Shown here: one piece after another, positions 8,560-16,181 of the stretch
Layout: each line of letters starts with the position of its first letter
Position numbering within the stretch: the first letter of the stretch is position 1
NCBI RefSeq assembly: GCF_001591145.1
Contig: NZ_BCUF01000002.1
Span: 158,629 to 222,628 of the forward strand
DNA length: 64,000 bases
Reading direction: 5' to 3'
Source of the DNA: Vibrio harveyi NBRC 15634 = ATCC 14126 = KCTC 12724
Lineage (GTDB): Bacteria > Pseudomonadota > Gammaproteobacteria > Enterobacterales > Vibrionaceae
Translations under genes and position numbers: made by a program
Notes under the pieces: model-generated
Seen by the model: the letters and a program-made list of their open reading frames with translations, nothing else
Database searches by the model: none
What the model was told of the DNA's origin: nothing

Positions 8560-10431
8560 ATGCTTGCAGTTTTAAAGACACAAATGCGCAGACTCGTGTT
8601 ATCAGCGGTGTGTGCTTCAAGCTTGATGATGGCACTTCCTTCTCATGCTTCTGAGCTTAATTGGTCTGATCAACCGTTTCGTTACTACGCGGACAATGAT
8701 TCGCTAAAAGAATTACTGAACAACTTTGGCGCAAACTACCGCGTTTCTGTATCGGTGAGCGACAAAGTAAATGACCGTGTCAGTGGTCGATTTACACCAG
8801 AAGACCCAGCCGAGTTTCTCGACTATCTGGCGCAAGTTTACAACTTGATGTGGTACTTCGATGGCGCGGTACTTCATGTATACAAAGCGACGGAAACTCG
8901 TTCGCGATTGCTACAGCTAGAACTGCTAACGGCTCGTGAACTGCGTAGCACGCTGATTTCAACCGGGATCTGGGATTCTCGTTACGGTTGGCGCGCAGCA
9001 GAAAATAAAGGTCTGGTTTACTTGGCTGGTCCTCCGAGGTACGTCGATCTGGTTGTGCAAACGGCAGAAGCGCTGGAAAGCCGACTGGTACAAAAATCCA
9101 ACTCTACGGATGAATTGTTTGTTGACATTATTCCGTTGAAGTACGCCTCTGCGACGGATAGAGAGATCACTTATCGTGACCAAGGGGTGACGGTGCCAGG
9201 TATTGCTTCGGTATTGAGCCGAGTTCTATCCGGTGTTCAAACTCAAGTTAAGGTGGCGAATGAGAGCGACGAAGCAGGAGCGAGTAAGTCTGCAACAGTG
9301 ACTAAAAAAGCTTCTGTCCATAGCGGCGCATCGGTAGAAGCTGAACCAGGGTTAAATGCGATCATTGTGCGCGATACGCAAGCTCGATTGCCGCTGTATC
9401 GCAAGTTGATTGCTCAGTTGGATCAGCCGCAGTCAAGAATCGAAGTGGCGCTTTCAATTGTTGATATCAGCGCGAACGATTTGAGTCAGCTTGGTGTTGA
9501 CTGGCGAGCTGGTGTTGCGGTTGGTAACAACAGCATTCTGGATCTCAAAACAACGGGTGACGTCGGTGATGGCGATGTCGAGCTTGGCAGCGGACAAACC
9601 TTTAAGTCTTTGCTTGACGCAACGAACTTGAATTACCTATTGGCTCAAATCCGTTTGCTTGAATCTAGAGGCAGCGCGCAGGTAGTTTCAAGACCAACCT
9701 TGCTAACACAAGAAAACGTGGAAGCCGTACTCAATAACAGCAGCACCTTTTACGTCAAGTTGATCGGTAAAGAGACGGCAGCATTAGAGCAAGTGACGTA
9801 CGGTACGTTATTGAAAATCGTGCCTCGTATCGTCGGCGATCGATTTGTGGAAAGACCAGAAATCAACCTGAGTCTGCACTTAGAAGATGGTGCGCAAATC
9901 TCTGATGGTGACATCGACGGTGTGCCTTCAATTCGCAAGACAGAAATCAGCACACTGGCGACAGTGAAACAGGGACAAAGCCTGCTCATCGGTGGTGTAT
10001 ACCGTGACGAAATCAGCAACAAGCTGCGAAAAGTCCCTTTGCTAGGAGACATTCCATACCTTGGTGCTTTGTTTAGAAGTACGGAAAACACCACAAGAAG
10101 AACGGTACGTATGTTCATTATCGAGCCAAGAATCGTTGTGGATGGTATTGGCGACAACGTTCTCATCGGCAATGAATATGATTTAAGACCAAAGATTGGC
10201 ACGTTAAACAACATTTCAAACAACAGTGCAGACCTTAAATCAGCGCTTGCCTTGTACAGCTGTACTACTCAAGTGCAAGCCGAGCGTTACCAGCAAGATT
10301 TGTTGTCACAAGGAAAGTCATCGTTGCTAGCAGAATGCGAGCTTCCTACGGGACAAAAAGGATGGCGAGTACAAATTAAAGAGTGTAATGGCTCAGAGAA
10401 TCATTGCGTTCGACCATTAGAGGAGCAGTAG
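8560..10431 (+). CDS. vscC: VscC, outer-membrane secretin
   Basis: A 623-residue secretin forming the outer-membrane ring of the injectisome. A Sec signal peptide (MRRLVLSAVCASSLMM, cleaved near SHA-SE) is followed by N domains and a C-terminal beta-barrel domain. The barrel domain carries the secretin signature region VPLLGDIPYLGALFRSTE and LIIGG-like strands (SLLIGGVYRDE). The length agrees with YscC/PscC. I place the start at ATG 8560, which overlaps the vscB stop codon. The pilotin is probably ExsB. Confidence 0.95.
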   Translation: MLAVLKTQMRRLVLSAVCASSLMMALPSHASELNWSDQPFRYYADNDSLKELLNNFGANYRVSVSVSDKVNDRVSGRFTPEDPAEFLDYLAQVYNLMWYFDGAVLHVYKATETRSRLLQLELLTARELRSTLISTGIWDSRYGWRAAENKGLVYLAGPPRYVDLVVQTAEALESRLVQKSNSTDELFVDIIPLKYASATDREITYRDQGVTVPGIASVLSRVLSGVQTQVKVANESDEAGASKSATVTKKASVHSGASVEAEPGLNAIIVRDTQARLPLYRKLIAQLDQPQSRIEVALSIVDISANDLSQLGVDWRAGVAVGNNSILDLKTTGDVGDGDVELGSGQTFKSLLDATNLNYLLAQIRLLESRGSAQVVSRPTLLTQENVEAVLNNSSTFYVKLIGKETAALEQVTYGTLLKIVPRIVGDRFVERPEINLSLHLEDGAQISDGDIDGVPSIRKTEISTLATVKQGQSLLIGGVYRDEISNKLRKVPLLGDIPYLGALFRSTENTTRRTVRMFIIEPRIVVDGIGDNVLIGNEYDLRPKIGTLNNISNNSADLKSALALYSCTTQVQAERYQQDLLSQGKSSLLAECELPTGQKGWRVQIKECNGSENHCVRPLEEQ

Positions 10432-10436
10432 CCTCA

Positions 10437-11738
10437 ATGCAGCAATGGAAAATTCGTATCCTCTCCGGTGTCCATTCCGGAGTGGAAGTCACCTTACCCA
10501 ATGATTCATTGGTATTAGGTAGTGATGATTTTACTGCAGATTTGGTGTTAACCGACTCTGGCATCAAAGCAAGTCACCTTGTTTTGGTTTGCGATGGCGA
10601 AACAGTTTTACTGCGCGATTGTGAAGAGGTCTCCATCAACAATGAGAGTGTCACCGTGGATGCTGGTGGCATTGAGCTGGCGCGAAACGCGCTGGTCTCT
10701 GTGGGTCGTTTAACCTTTGCAGTCGGTTATCTAGAAGACGATTTGGTTATCGATGTGGCAAGCGATGCATCAGACAAGCAAGCTGCCCCCGTCAGCCATA
10801 AACCATCGTCAGGTTGGAAGAGAACACTGCTCATTGGATTGATGTGTAGCTTGATTCCAAGCGTGATATTTGCAGGCGTTTGGTACAGTCAAATTCGTGC
10901 CAGTGACAAAGACGCCATTACCGCAGCAGAACCGATTGTCTTGGTGCGCAACATTCTTAGCGAGCTCAAACTTGACGATGTTCGTGTTGAATGGAACGCA
11001 AGTGCTCGACAGGCGGTACTTGAAGGTTACGTCGAAGACAGAACACAGAAACTCCAACTACTGGGTCGGATTGATGCCTTAGGTATCAACTACAAAAGTG
11101 ACCTGAGAACGATGGAAGAGATACGCCGTGGTGTGCGCTTTATCTTGCGCAACCTCGGTTATCACCAAGTCAAAGTCGAAAATGGTGATGAGACAGGCAC
11201 GCTGCTGCTTACGGGCTATATCGATGACGCAAGTCGTTGGAGCCAAGTTGAGCAGATATTAGAACGCGATGTCCCTGGACTTGTTGCTTGGAAGGTCGAG
11301 CTACAAAGAGCGGGTGCGTACATGGATACGCTTAAAGAACTGTTAGAAAAAGCGGAGCTCTTGAAAAAAGTTCAGCTTGTGACTAGCGGTGACCGCATCG
11401 AAGTTCGTGGTGAGCTTGATGACATTGAGACCACTCGATTTTATGGCGTAACGAGAGATTTCCGTGAGCAGTATGGCGAGAAACCTTATTTGGTTTTGAA
11501 GTCCATTCCTAAGGTAAGCAAAGGAACCAACATCGATTTTCCGTTTCGTAGCGTGAACTTTGGTCGAGTCCCTTACGTCATCCTCACAGACAATATTCGT
11601 TACATGGTAGGTGCCCGCACTCCTCAAGGATATCGCATTTCTAGCGTTACTCCTGCAGGGATTGAACTCGTAAAAGGCGGGCGAGTGATCACTATTGATC
11701 TAGGGTACGAAGGTGAAAATACCAATGACAAATCTTGA
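10437..11738 (+). CDS. vscD: VscD, outer component of the inner-membrane ring
   Basis: A 433-residue bitopic protein. The N-terminal region (1-105) is a forkhead-associated-like cytoplasmic domain that contacts the sorting platform. One membrane helix (TLLIGLMCSLIPSVIFAGVWY, split near residues 123-143) follows. The periplasmic part has repeated BON-type ring-building domains, for example EGYVEDRTQKLQLLGRI. It bridges the secretin VscC to the VscJ ring. GAGGAG precedes ATG 10437. The gene overlaps vscE by 14 bases. Confidence 0.93.
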   Translation: MQQWKIRILSGVHSGVEVTLPNDSLVLGSDDFTADLVLTDSGIKASHLVLVCDGETVLLRDCEEVSINNESVTVDAGGIELARNALVSVGRLTFAVGYLEDDLVIDVASDASDKQAAPVSHKPSSGWKRTLLIGLMCSLIPSVIFAGVWYSQIRASDKDAITAAEPIVLVRNILSELKLDDVRVEWNASARQAVLEGYVEDRTQKLQLLGRIDALGINYKSDLRTMEEIRRGVRFILRNLGYHQVKVENGDETGTLLLTGYIDDASRWSQVEQILERDVPGLVAWKVELQRAGAYMDTLKELLEKAELLKKVQLVTSGDRIEVRGELDDIETTRFYGVTRDFREQYGEKPYLVLKSIPKVSKGTNIDFPFRSVNFGRVPYVILTDNIRYMVGARTPQGYRISSVTPAGIELVKGGRVITIDLGYEGENTNDKS

Positions 11739-11931
11739 GCAGTTATTACAAGGCGATTCAGGACAGCAAGAAAAAGAGGCGATCATCCTCAAGTTCAAGC
11801 AAGCGCAGTCAGCAGTAAAGCGTCAGCTCGATCTTGGTTGTTCACCACAAGAATATCAATTGCTACTCAAACAGCATGAGGCGTATCAAGCAGCCTTAAC
11901 TGTAATTGAAACTTTCAAAGACAATAAATAA
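11725..11931 (+). CDS. vscE: VscE, needle-subunit chaperone
   Basis: A 68-residue helical protein encoded immediately before the needle gene. In Yersinia, YscE and YscG hold the needle subunit YscF in a soluble 1:1:1 complex. vscE, vscF and vscG follow the same order here. Its two predicted helices (KEAIILKFKQAQSAVKRQL and YQLLLKQHEAYQAALTVIE) fit the helical hairpin of YscE. The start at ATG 11725 was chosen over an upstream in-frame GTG because of the GAAGGTG leader. Confidence 0.88.
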   Translation: MTNLEQLLQGDSGQQEKEAIILKFKQAQSAVKRQLDLGCSPQEYQLLLKQHEAYQAALTVIETFKDNK

Positions 11932-11946
11932 AAAGAGGCGATACCT

Positions 11947-12195
11947 ATGTCATTTTATGATTCGAGTAAAAGTGTTTATCTCGACGACGTTAAGGCGAAA
12001 CTAGAAGCACAAGCTCAAAAAGCGAACGAAGACGTAAACACGGCAATCAAAAACCTAGAAACGAACGCAGACGATCCGTCGAAGCTTGCAGAGCTGCAGC
12101 ACACAATCAACAAATGGTCTGTGGTTTACAACATCAACGCGACCACAACTCGTGCAATCAAAGACGTGATGCAGTCGATTCTGCAGAAGGTGTAA
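11947..12195 (+). CDS. vscF: VscF, needle subunit
   Basis: An 82-residue helical-hairpin protein that polymerises into the extracellular needle. Family traits are visible: a polar N-terminus, a central DDPSKLAELQ turn (the needle-family PSD/N loop), WSVVYNI, and a conserved helical C-terminus ending IKDVMQSILQKV. The length equals YscF/PscF. It is flanked by its chaperones vscE and vscG, with AGAGGCG upstream as ribosome site. Confidence 0.95.
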   Translation: MSFYDSSKSVYLDDVKAKLEAQAQKANEDVNTAIKNLETNADDPSKLAELQHTINKWSVVYNINATTTRAIKDVMQSILQKV

Positions 12196-12198
12196 GTT

Positions 12199-12555
12199 AT
12201 GGATAAAGACATGCGTTTGCTGCTGGCTGAAACAGCGTTGATGGCAACCGGTCTGCATCGTCATGAAGAGGCAAATACCATCGCGGAATGCCTTGAGTCA
12301 CAAGGTGGTGCAGAAGAAGTCGTCGCTATGATTCGTTCAATGAGTTTGATGAATCGTGGCTTGTACGAAGACGCTCATCGTCTACTTGAACCGCTTTGTA
12401 TGACGTACCCAGACTTAATCAGTCTGGCAGCGTTAGCAGCAGGAAAAGCTGGGCTATCAAGCAAAGCGGAGTCTTGGCTAGATATGGCATCAAAAGGCAG
12501 TGAAGAAAACCAAGCCTTTGCCATGAGTTTCTCTAAGGACATCAGGAACCTTTAA
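12199..12555 (+). CDS. vscG: VscG, TPR-type needle chaperone
   Basis: A 118-residue protein with TPR-like helical repeats (HRHEEANTIAECLESQG, LYEDAHRLLEPLCMTYPDL, GLSSKAESWLDMASKG). Like YscG it should cradle the C-terminal helix of the needle subunit together with VscE. It starts 3 bp after vscF and its stop overlaps the vscH start (TTTAATG). Confidence 0.9.
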   Translation: MDKDMRLLLAETALMATGLHRHEEANTIAECLESQGGAEEVVAMIRSMSLMNRGLYEDAHRLLEPLCMTYPDLISLAALAAGKAGLSSKAESWLDMASKGSEENQAFAMSFSKDIRNL

Positions 12556-13187
12556 TGAAGGTTGAAAACAACGCATTCAACTACACGCTCGGTCATGTGC
12601 AGCAACCTTCTAGAGTTGATGCACATGATGCGAACAAGATGAGCCGGTTAATGAGTAATAGCTCATCAGATAAGAGCACATCGTCGACGCAAAAGAGCAC
12701 GGACAGCGTCACACAAGCCGAAGCCAAAACAACGGCGATAAAGGAATGGTACGAGACGCTAAAACGTACTGGAAATTTCAGTGCTACCACGCTCAACAGT
12801 ACGCTTGAAGGTGCGTTTTCCTCGCCTAGCGAGAAGAAAGAAGCGTTATGGTACGCCTTTAGTCAGGAGAGAAGTGCAAAGGGCACCGATAAAGCGTCAC
12901 CAGAATTGTTGGCATCATTAGAGCAAGAGTTGTTGGGCAGTTTTTCGGGGCGCTTATTAGCGGAACCCCCTAAAGACCGCCAAGAGTTGAAAGCGTTGCT
13001 TTCTGAGCATTTCCCGCTTGGCGCGCAAAAAGAACAAGCGCTTTGGCACAGTTGGGCAGAGTTGAAAGACATCCCCGATCAAGCCCCAGTGTTGGACATG
13101 GTCCGAAAAGAGCTGAGCTTTGTTATACAAAAGAATGCCATGGTCAAGAACATGTTGACTTACAGCCACAAACTAGACCTCTCATAG
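12555..13187 (+). CDS. vscH: VscH, YscH/YopR-like secreted protein
   Basis: A 210-residue protein between vscG and vscI, the position of yscH (YopR). YopR is an early secreted substrate that helps needle polymerisation. The first 60 residues are Ser/Thr-rich and unstructured (secretion signal). The rest is helical, consistent with the YopR core. Little sequence identity can be claimed by eye; the call rests on order and length. Confidence 0.82.
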   Translation: MKVENNAFNYTLGHVQQPSRVDAHDANKMSRLMSNSSSDKSTSSTQKSTDSVTQAEAKTTAIKEWYETLKRTGNFSATTLNSTLEGAFSSPSEKKEALWYAFSQERSAKGTDKASPELLASLEQELLGSFSGRLLAEPPKDRQELKALLSEHFPLGAQKEQALWHSWAELKDIPDQAPVLDMVRKELSFVIQKNAMVKNMLTYSHKLDLS

Positions 13188-13195
13188 GAACGGAT

Positions 13196-13540
13196 ATGAT
13201 CAATACGCAGTACACAGAAGTAATGCAAACCAACCTCGAGCAAGTGCAAGACGCACAAGCTGAAGAGGGGCTTAGTGAGCGTTTCGAGCAAGCGATGCTA
13301 GCGCCGGAGGGAAACCACGGTTTAGAAGGTGGCTTGTTAGAAAACATCAGCGAACTGAAAAATACCATCGACAATGCAAAAACCAGTTTAACCGACAGCA
13401 TGAAAATGGTCGGTGACGATCCCGCTCAACTTTTGCAGATGCAGTGGGCGTTGACTCGAATTACCTTTCAAGAAGAGCTGATTGCTAAGACGGTAGGTAA
13501 AACGACACAGAACGTAGAAACACTGTTGAAGGCCCAATAG
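13196..13540 (+). CDS. vscI: VscI, inner-rod protein
   Basis: A 114-residue protein, start at ATG 13196 after AGGAACGG. The C-terminal half (SMKMVGDDPAQLLQMQWALTRITFQ) carries the conserved rod-family DPxxLLxxQ pattern and amphipathic helix. YscI/PscI forms the short inner rod connecting export gate and needle and affects substrate switching. It sits between vscH and vscJ as in Yersinia. Confidence 0.9.
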   Translation: MINTQYTEVMQTNLEQVQDAQAEEGLSERFEQAMLAPEGNHGLEGGLLENISELKNTIDNAKTSLTDSMKMVGDDPAQLLQMQWALTRITFQEELIAKTVGKTTQNVETLLKAQ

Positions 13541-13542
13541 TC

Positions 13543-14286
13543 ATGATGAAGACAATGCGTGCCGCGTGCATGTTACTCGTTTTATTTTTAGTCGGTTGTC
13601 AGACGGAGCTATACACTGGAGTAAGCCAGAAAGAAGGCAATGAAATGCTGTCTATTCTGCTTTCTGAGGGCGTAGTGGCAACGAAAGAGCCAGATAAAGA
13701 CAACACCGTTAAATTGATGGTCGATAACGCCCAGATTGCGTTTGCGGTTGATGCACTGAAACGTAAAGGTTATCCGAGAGAGCAATTTTCAACCCTGAAA
13801 GAAGTGTTCCCGAAAGACGACCTGATCTCGTCTCCGCTTGCTGAAAGAGCGAGACTTATCTACGCGAAATCGCAAGAGCTGTCTTCAACCTTGTCACAAA
13901 TTGATGGTGTGCTAGTGGCTCGCGTTCACGTTGTACTTGAAGATCAAAACCTTCGTCCAGGTGAGCGTCCGACGCCAGCATCGGCATCTGTGTTTATCAA
14001 ACACGCAGCGGATGTCGCTCTGGATTCATACGTCCCTCAAATCAAGCTGTTGGTGAACAACAGTATCGAAGGGCTGAATTATGATCGTATTAGCGTGGTT
14101 ATGGTGCCATCTTCAGAAGTTCGAGTGACGGCTCAGGGCAACCAATTTGAAAGTATTTTGTCGATTCAAGTAACCAAAGACACGGCAAGCCATTTGATTG
14201 CAATCCTCGTATTCTTAGTGCTACTCGTCATTGGTTCTAACGCGGCGACGTTTGCATGGTGCCGCAGGAATGCAAAACGTGGTTAA
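13543..14286 (+). CDS. vscJ: VscJ, inner-membrane ring lipoprotein
   Basis: A 247-residue lipoprotein of the YscJ/FliF family. The lipobox is LVGC (Cys19). Two ring-building domains follow: the first has ANEML-like NEMLSILLSEGV and KEVFPKDDLISSP, the second VFIKHAADVALDSYVPQIKLLVNNSIEGL. A C-terminal membrane helix (HLIAILVFLVLLVIGSNAA) ends the protein. It builds the inner ring of the basal body with VscD. Its end overlaps vscK. Confidence 0.95.
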   Translation: MMKTMRAACMLLVLFLVGCQTELYTGVSQKEGNEMLSILLSEGVVATKEPDKDNTVKLMVDNAQIAFAVDALKRKGYPREQFSTLKEVFPKDDLISSPLAERARLIYAKSQELSSTLSQIDGVLVARVHVVLEDQNLRPGERPTPASASVFIKHAADVALDSYVPQIKLLVNNSIEGLNYDRISVVMVPSSEVRVTAQGNQFESILSIQVTKDTASHLIAILVFLVLLVIGSNAATFAWCRRNAKRG

Positions 14287-14944
14287 TTCTGATACGCCGG
14301 TTTCTCAGATTCAGCATCAGTTTAACTATTGTCCTTGCAGCTATATTGATGAGAGCTGGGTAAGCGAAAAACAGCCTTGGTTGTTACGACTCCAAGGCTG
14401 GAGGGAGCAAGCGACGATCAATCAGTGGTGTATTGAAGAGTGGCAGCTATCGTCGATTACTGACCATGTCTTTAATCATCCATTTAACAGTTTGGCACTG
14501 TTGCCAGCCGAAGCGACCAACAGATTGTTGTTGATGATTGGCGGAGCAATGTATTGCGAATCGATGCGCCAAGTCGTATTGAAACAGCCTAAACAGTGTC
14601 TCAATCATGTTTTTGGTGTCGATGAAACCCGCTTTCTTATTCAGCAAGGACCAATGATGATTTCAAACTGGCCAAGCGGTTGGCAAAAATCGTTGCCGCC
14701 GACTTTAGATGAAGCCAGCTTTGAAAAGACTGCCCGTGAGCTCGGCTATCTATGGATAAGATTCCTATTGGCAAAATCGCCCTCTGAGCTCGTGCAAAGA
14801 TGGCAGTTCAAACTCGAACGTTCACTCACTCAAACCACACTCAATGCAGATTGGTTGGATGAAACGCATCGAGATCTTGCTTATCGACTTATAAAGAAAA
14901 TCGCAAAACAGGTAATTCCTCAATGGTTTCATTTGTTGAAATAA
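14270..14944 (+). CDS. vscK: VscK, sorting-platform adaptor
   Basis: A 224-residue cytoplasmic protein in the yscK position between vscJ and vscL. In Yersinia and Pseudomonas this protein links the inner-membrane ring (VscD) to the VscQ pods and VscL-VscN stalk. The sequence is weakly conserved; it is rich in Trp and Gln. ATG 14270 is the first start after the vscJ frame with a reasonable leader (CCGCAGGA). The gene overlaps vscJ by 17 bases and vscL by 22. Confidence 0.88.
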   Translation: MQNVVNSDTPVSQIQHQFNYCPCSYIDESWVSEKQPWLLRLQGWREQATINQWCIEEWQLSSITDHVFNHPFNSLALLPAEATNRLLLMIGGAMYCESMRQVVLKQPKQCLNHVFGVDETRFLIQQGPMMISNWPSGWQKSLPPTLDEASFEKTARELGYLWIRFLLAKSPSELVQRWQFKLERSLTQTTLNADWLDETHRDLAYRLIKKIAKQVIPQWFHLLK

Positions 14945-15558
14945 AAACCGACAACTTACAGTTGGCTCCGGGTCTAAAAATTCTCAAAGCAAAAGATTAT
15001 GTGAGTTACTTAGATTCGCAACATTTGGTTGAAGCAGCACATTCCAAAGCCGAGAGCATTGTTGCTAAAGCCGACGAAGCCTATGAGTTAGAAAGACAAC
15101 GTGGTTATCAAGATGGTATCGATCAAGCGAAGATCGAGAACGCGGAAACCATGATGGCGACGCTAGCAAGATGTAATGAATACTACTTGCAGGTCGAACA
15201 GAAAATGACAGGTGTAGTACTGGATGCAGTCAGAAAGATCATCAGCAGCTTTGATGATGTGGATACAACTGCAAGTGTCGTAAGAGAAGCGCTTCAACTG
15301 GTTAGCAACCAAAAACAAGTGATCTTGCATGTGCATCCAGAGCAAGTGACTGAGGTTCGAGAAAAGGTTTCTTCAATACTCAGTGACTTCCCTGAAGTCG
15401 GTTATGTTGAAGTGATCGCCGATGCGCGACTCAAAAATGGCGGATGTATCTTGGAAACGGAAGTCGGCATCATTGATGCCAGTATCGACGGACAGTTGCA
15501 AGCGCTCAAACAAGCGATTACCAAGCAGTTCAGCGAGCGCCAACAGGTACTCTCATAA
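14923..15558 (+). CDS. vscL: VscL, ATPase regulator of the stator/spokes
   Basis: A 211-residue FliH/YscL-family protein. It has a helical N-terminal arm (AAHSKAESIVAKADEAYELE followed by RGYQDGIDQAK), a central helix pair, and a C-terminal domain (VILHVHPEQVTEVREKVS, LKNGGCILETEVGIIDASIDGQL) with the family's GGCxxET-G-IDAS motif. It bridges VscN and VscQ. It is the last gene before a strong terminator, so this ends the exsD operon. Confidence 0.95.
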   Translation: MVSFVEIKTDNLQLAPGLKILKAKDYVSYLDSQHLVEAAHSKAESIVAKADEAYELERQRGYQDGIDQAKIENAETMMATLARCNEYYLQVEQKMTGVVLDAVRKIISSFDDVDTTASVVREALQLVSNQKQVILHVHPEQVTEVREKVSSILSDFPEVGYVEVIADARLKNGGCILETEVGIIDASIDGQLQALKQAITKQFSERQQVLS

Positions 15559-15578
15559 CGCCTATCTTTGAAACTTGA

Positions 15579-15607
15579 AAGCTCAGCGATGCTGGGCTTT
15601 TTTGTTT
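15579..15607 (+). terminator. Terminator of the exsD-vscL operon
   Basis: A stem GCTCAGC/GCTGGGC (one mismatch-free GC-rich core with a GAT loop) followed by TTTTTTG, 20 bp after vscL. Confidence 0.85.
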
Positions 15608-15696
15608 TCAGTGGCTGGCTATTTCTAGATTCAGCATCAATTTTCTCTCACTAGCATGCAAATGAAAGCGGCGAGCGCTAACTGATAAAAGCCGCC

Positions 15697-15749
15697 CTAA
15701 AAACTTCTGACCAAAAGTGATATATGGCGAATGCCCTTACGCTTATCGT
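15697..15749 (+). promoter_or_regulatory. ExsA-type promoter of the ADP-ribosyltransferase effector cassette
   Basis: TAAAAACTTCT is followed by GAC (15709-15711), six bases, TGATA (15718-15722), 21 bases and TATCGT (15744-15749). This is among the clearest ExsA-type sites in the window and puts the following chaperone-effector pair in the T3SS1 regulon. Confidence 0.75.
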
Positions 15750-15782
15750 TTTGATTATTCAATACGAAAAGGGGTCCTCGCA

Positions 15783-16178
15783 ATGAACAAAGAAGAAATC
15801 ATAAACAACTGGCTATCCGACTTATCTGGCGGGCAATGGCAGCTTTTGAATGGTCAATGCAACTTGGTTGGCGAAGACGGTATGCATTACGCCACGATTT
15901 TTAATTATGAAAATCGCATGGTGGTCATGTTCCCTTTGTCACCAGCCAAACAGCCAGAAGGGGGCATATCACCCTCCAAACTACTGGCGCTTAATTCTCA
16001 CCCTGATGTCGTCGGCATTGCGTCGTTCTCGTTAGCGGCAGACAACGCTACTGTTGTACTCAATTTTGCACTGCCGGATGACTCCGTGGTGAATAGTGAC
16101 CTCAATGTCTTTTGGCAAAATGCGCTCAGTTTACGCAGTGCCTTGTTTGATGCGATCACTGAATCCACTGCGGGGTGA
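15783..16178 (+). CDS. Class I type III chaperone for the adjacent 963-residue effector
   Basis: A 131-residue small, acidic CesT/SycE-like protein encoded 3 bp before a large effector gene. Family traits are an N-terminal helix (EEIINNWLSDLS), a beta core (HYATIFNYENRMVVMFPLS), and a C-terminal helix that would form the dimer flank (NVFWQNALSLRSALFDAI). In V. parahaemolyticus the gene at this place (VP1687) serves VopS. Here the effector differs, so this chaperone has either changed partner or come with the new effector. Ribosome site GGGG/AAAAGG lies before ATG 15783. An ExsA-type promoter precedes it. Confidence 0.8.
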   Translation: MNKEEIINNWLSDLSGGQWQLLNGQCNLVGEDGMHYATIFNYENRMVVMFPLSPAKQPEGGISPSKLLALNSHPDVVGIASFSLAADNATVVLNFALPDDSVVNSDLNVFWQNALSLRSALFDAITESTAG

Positions 16179-16181
16179 TCG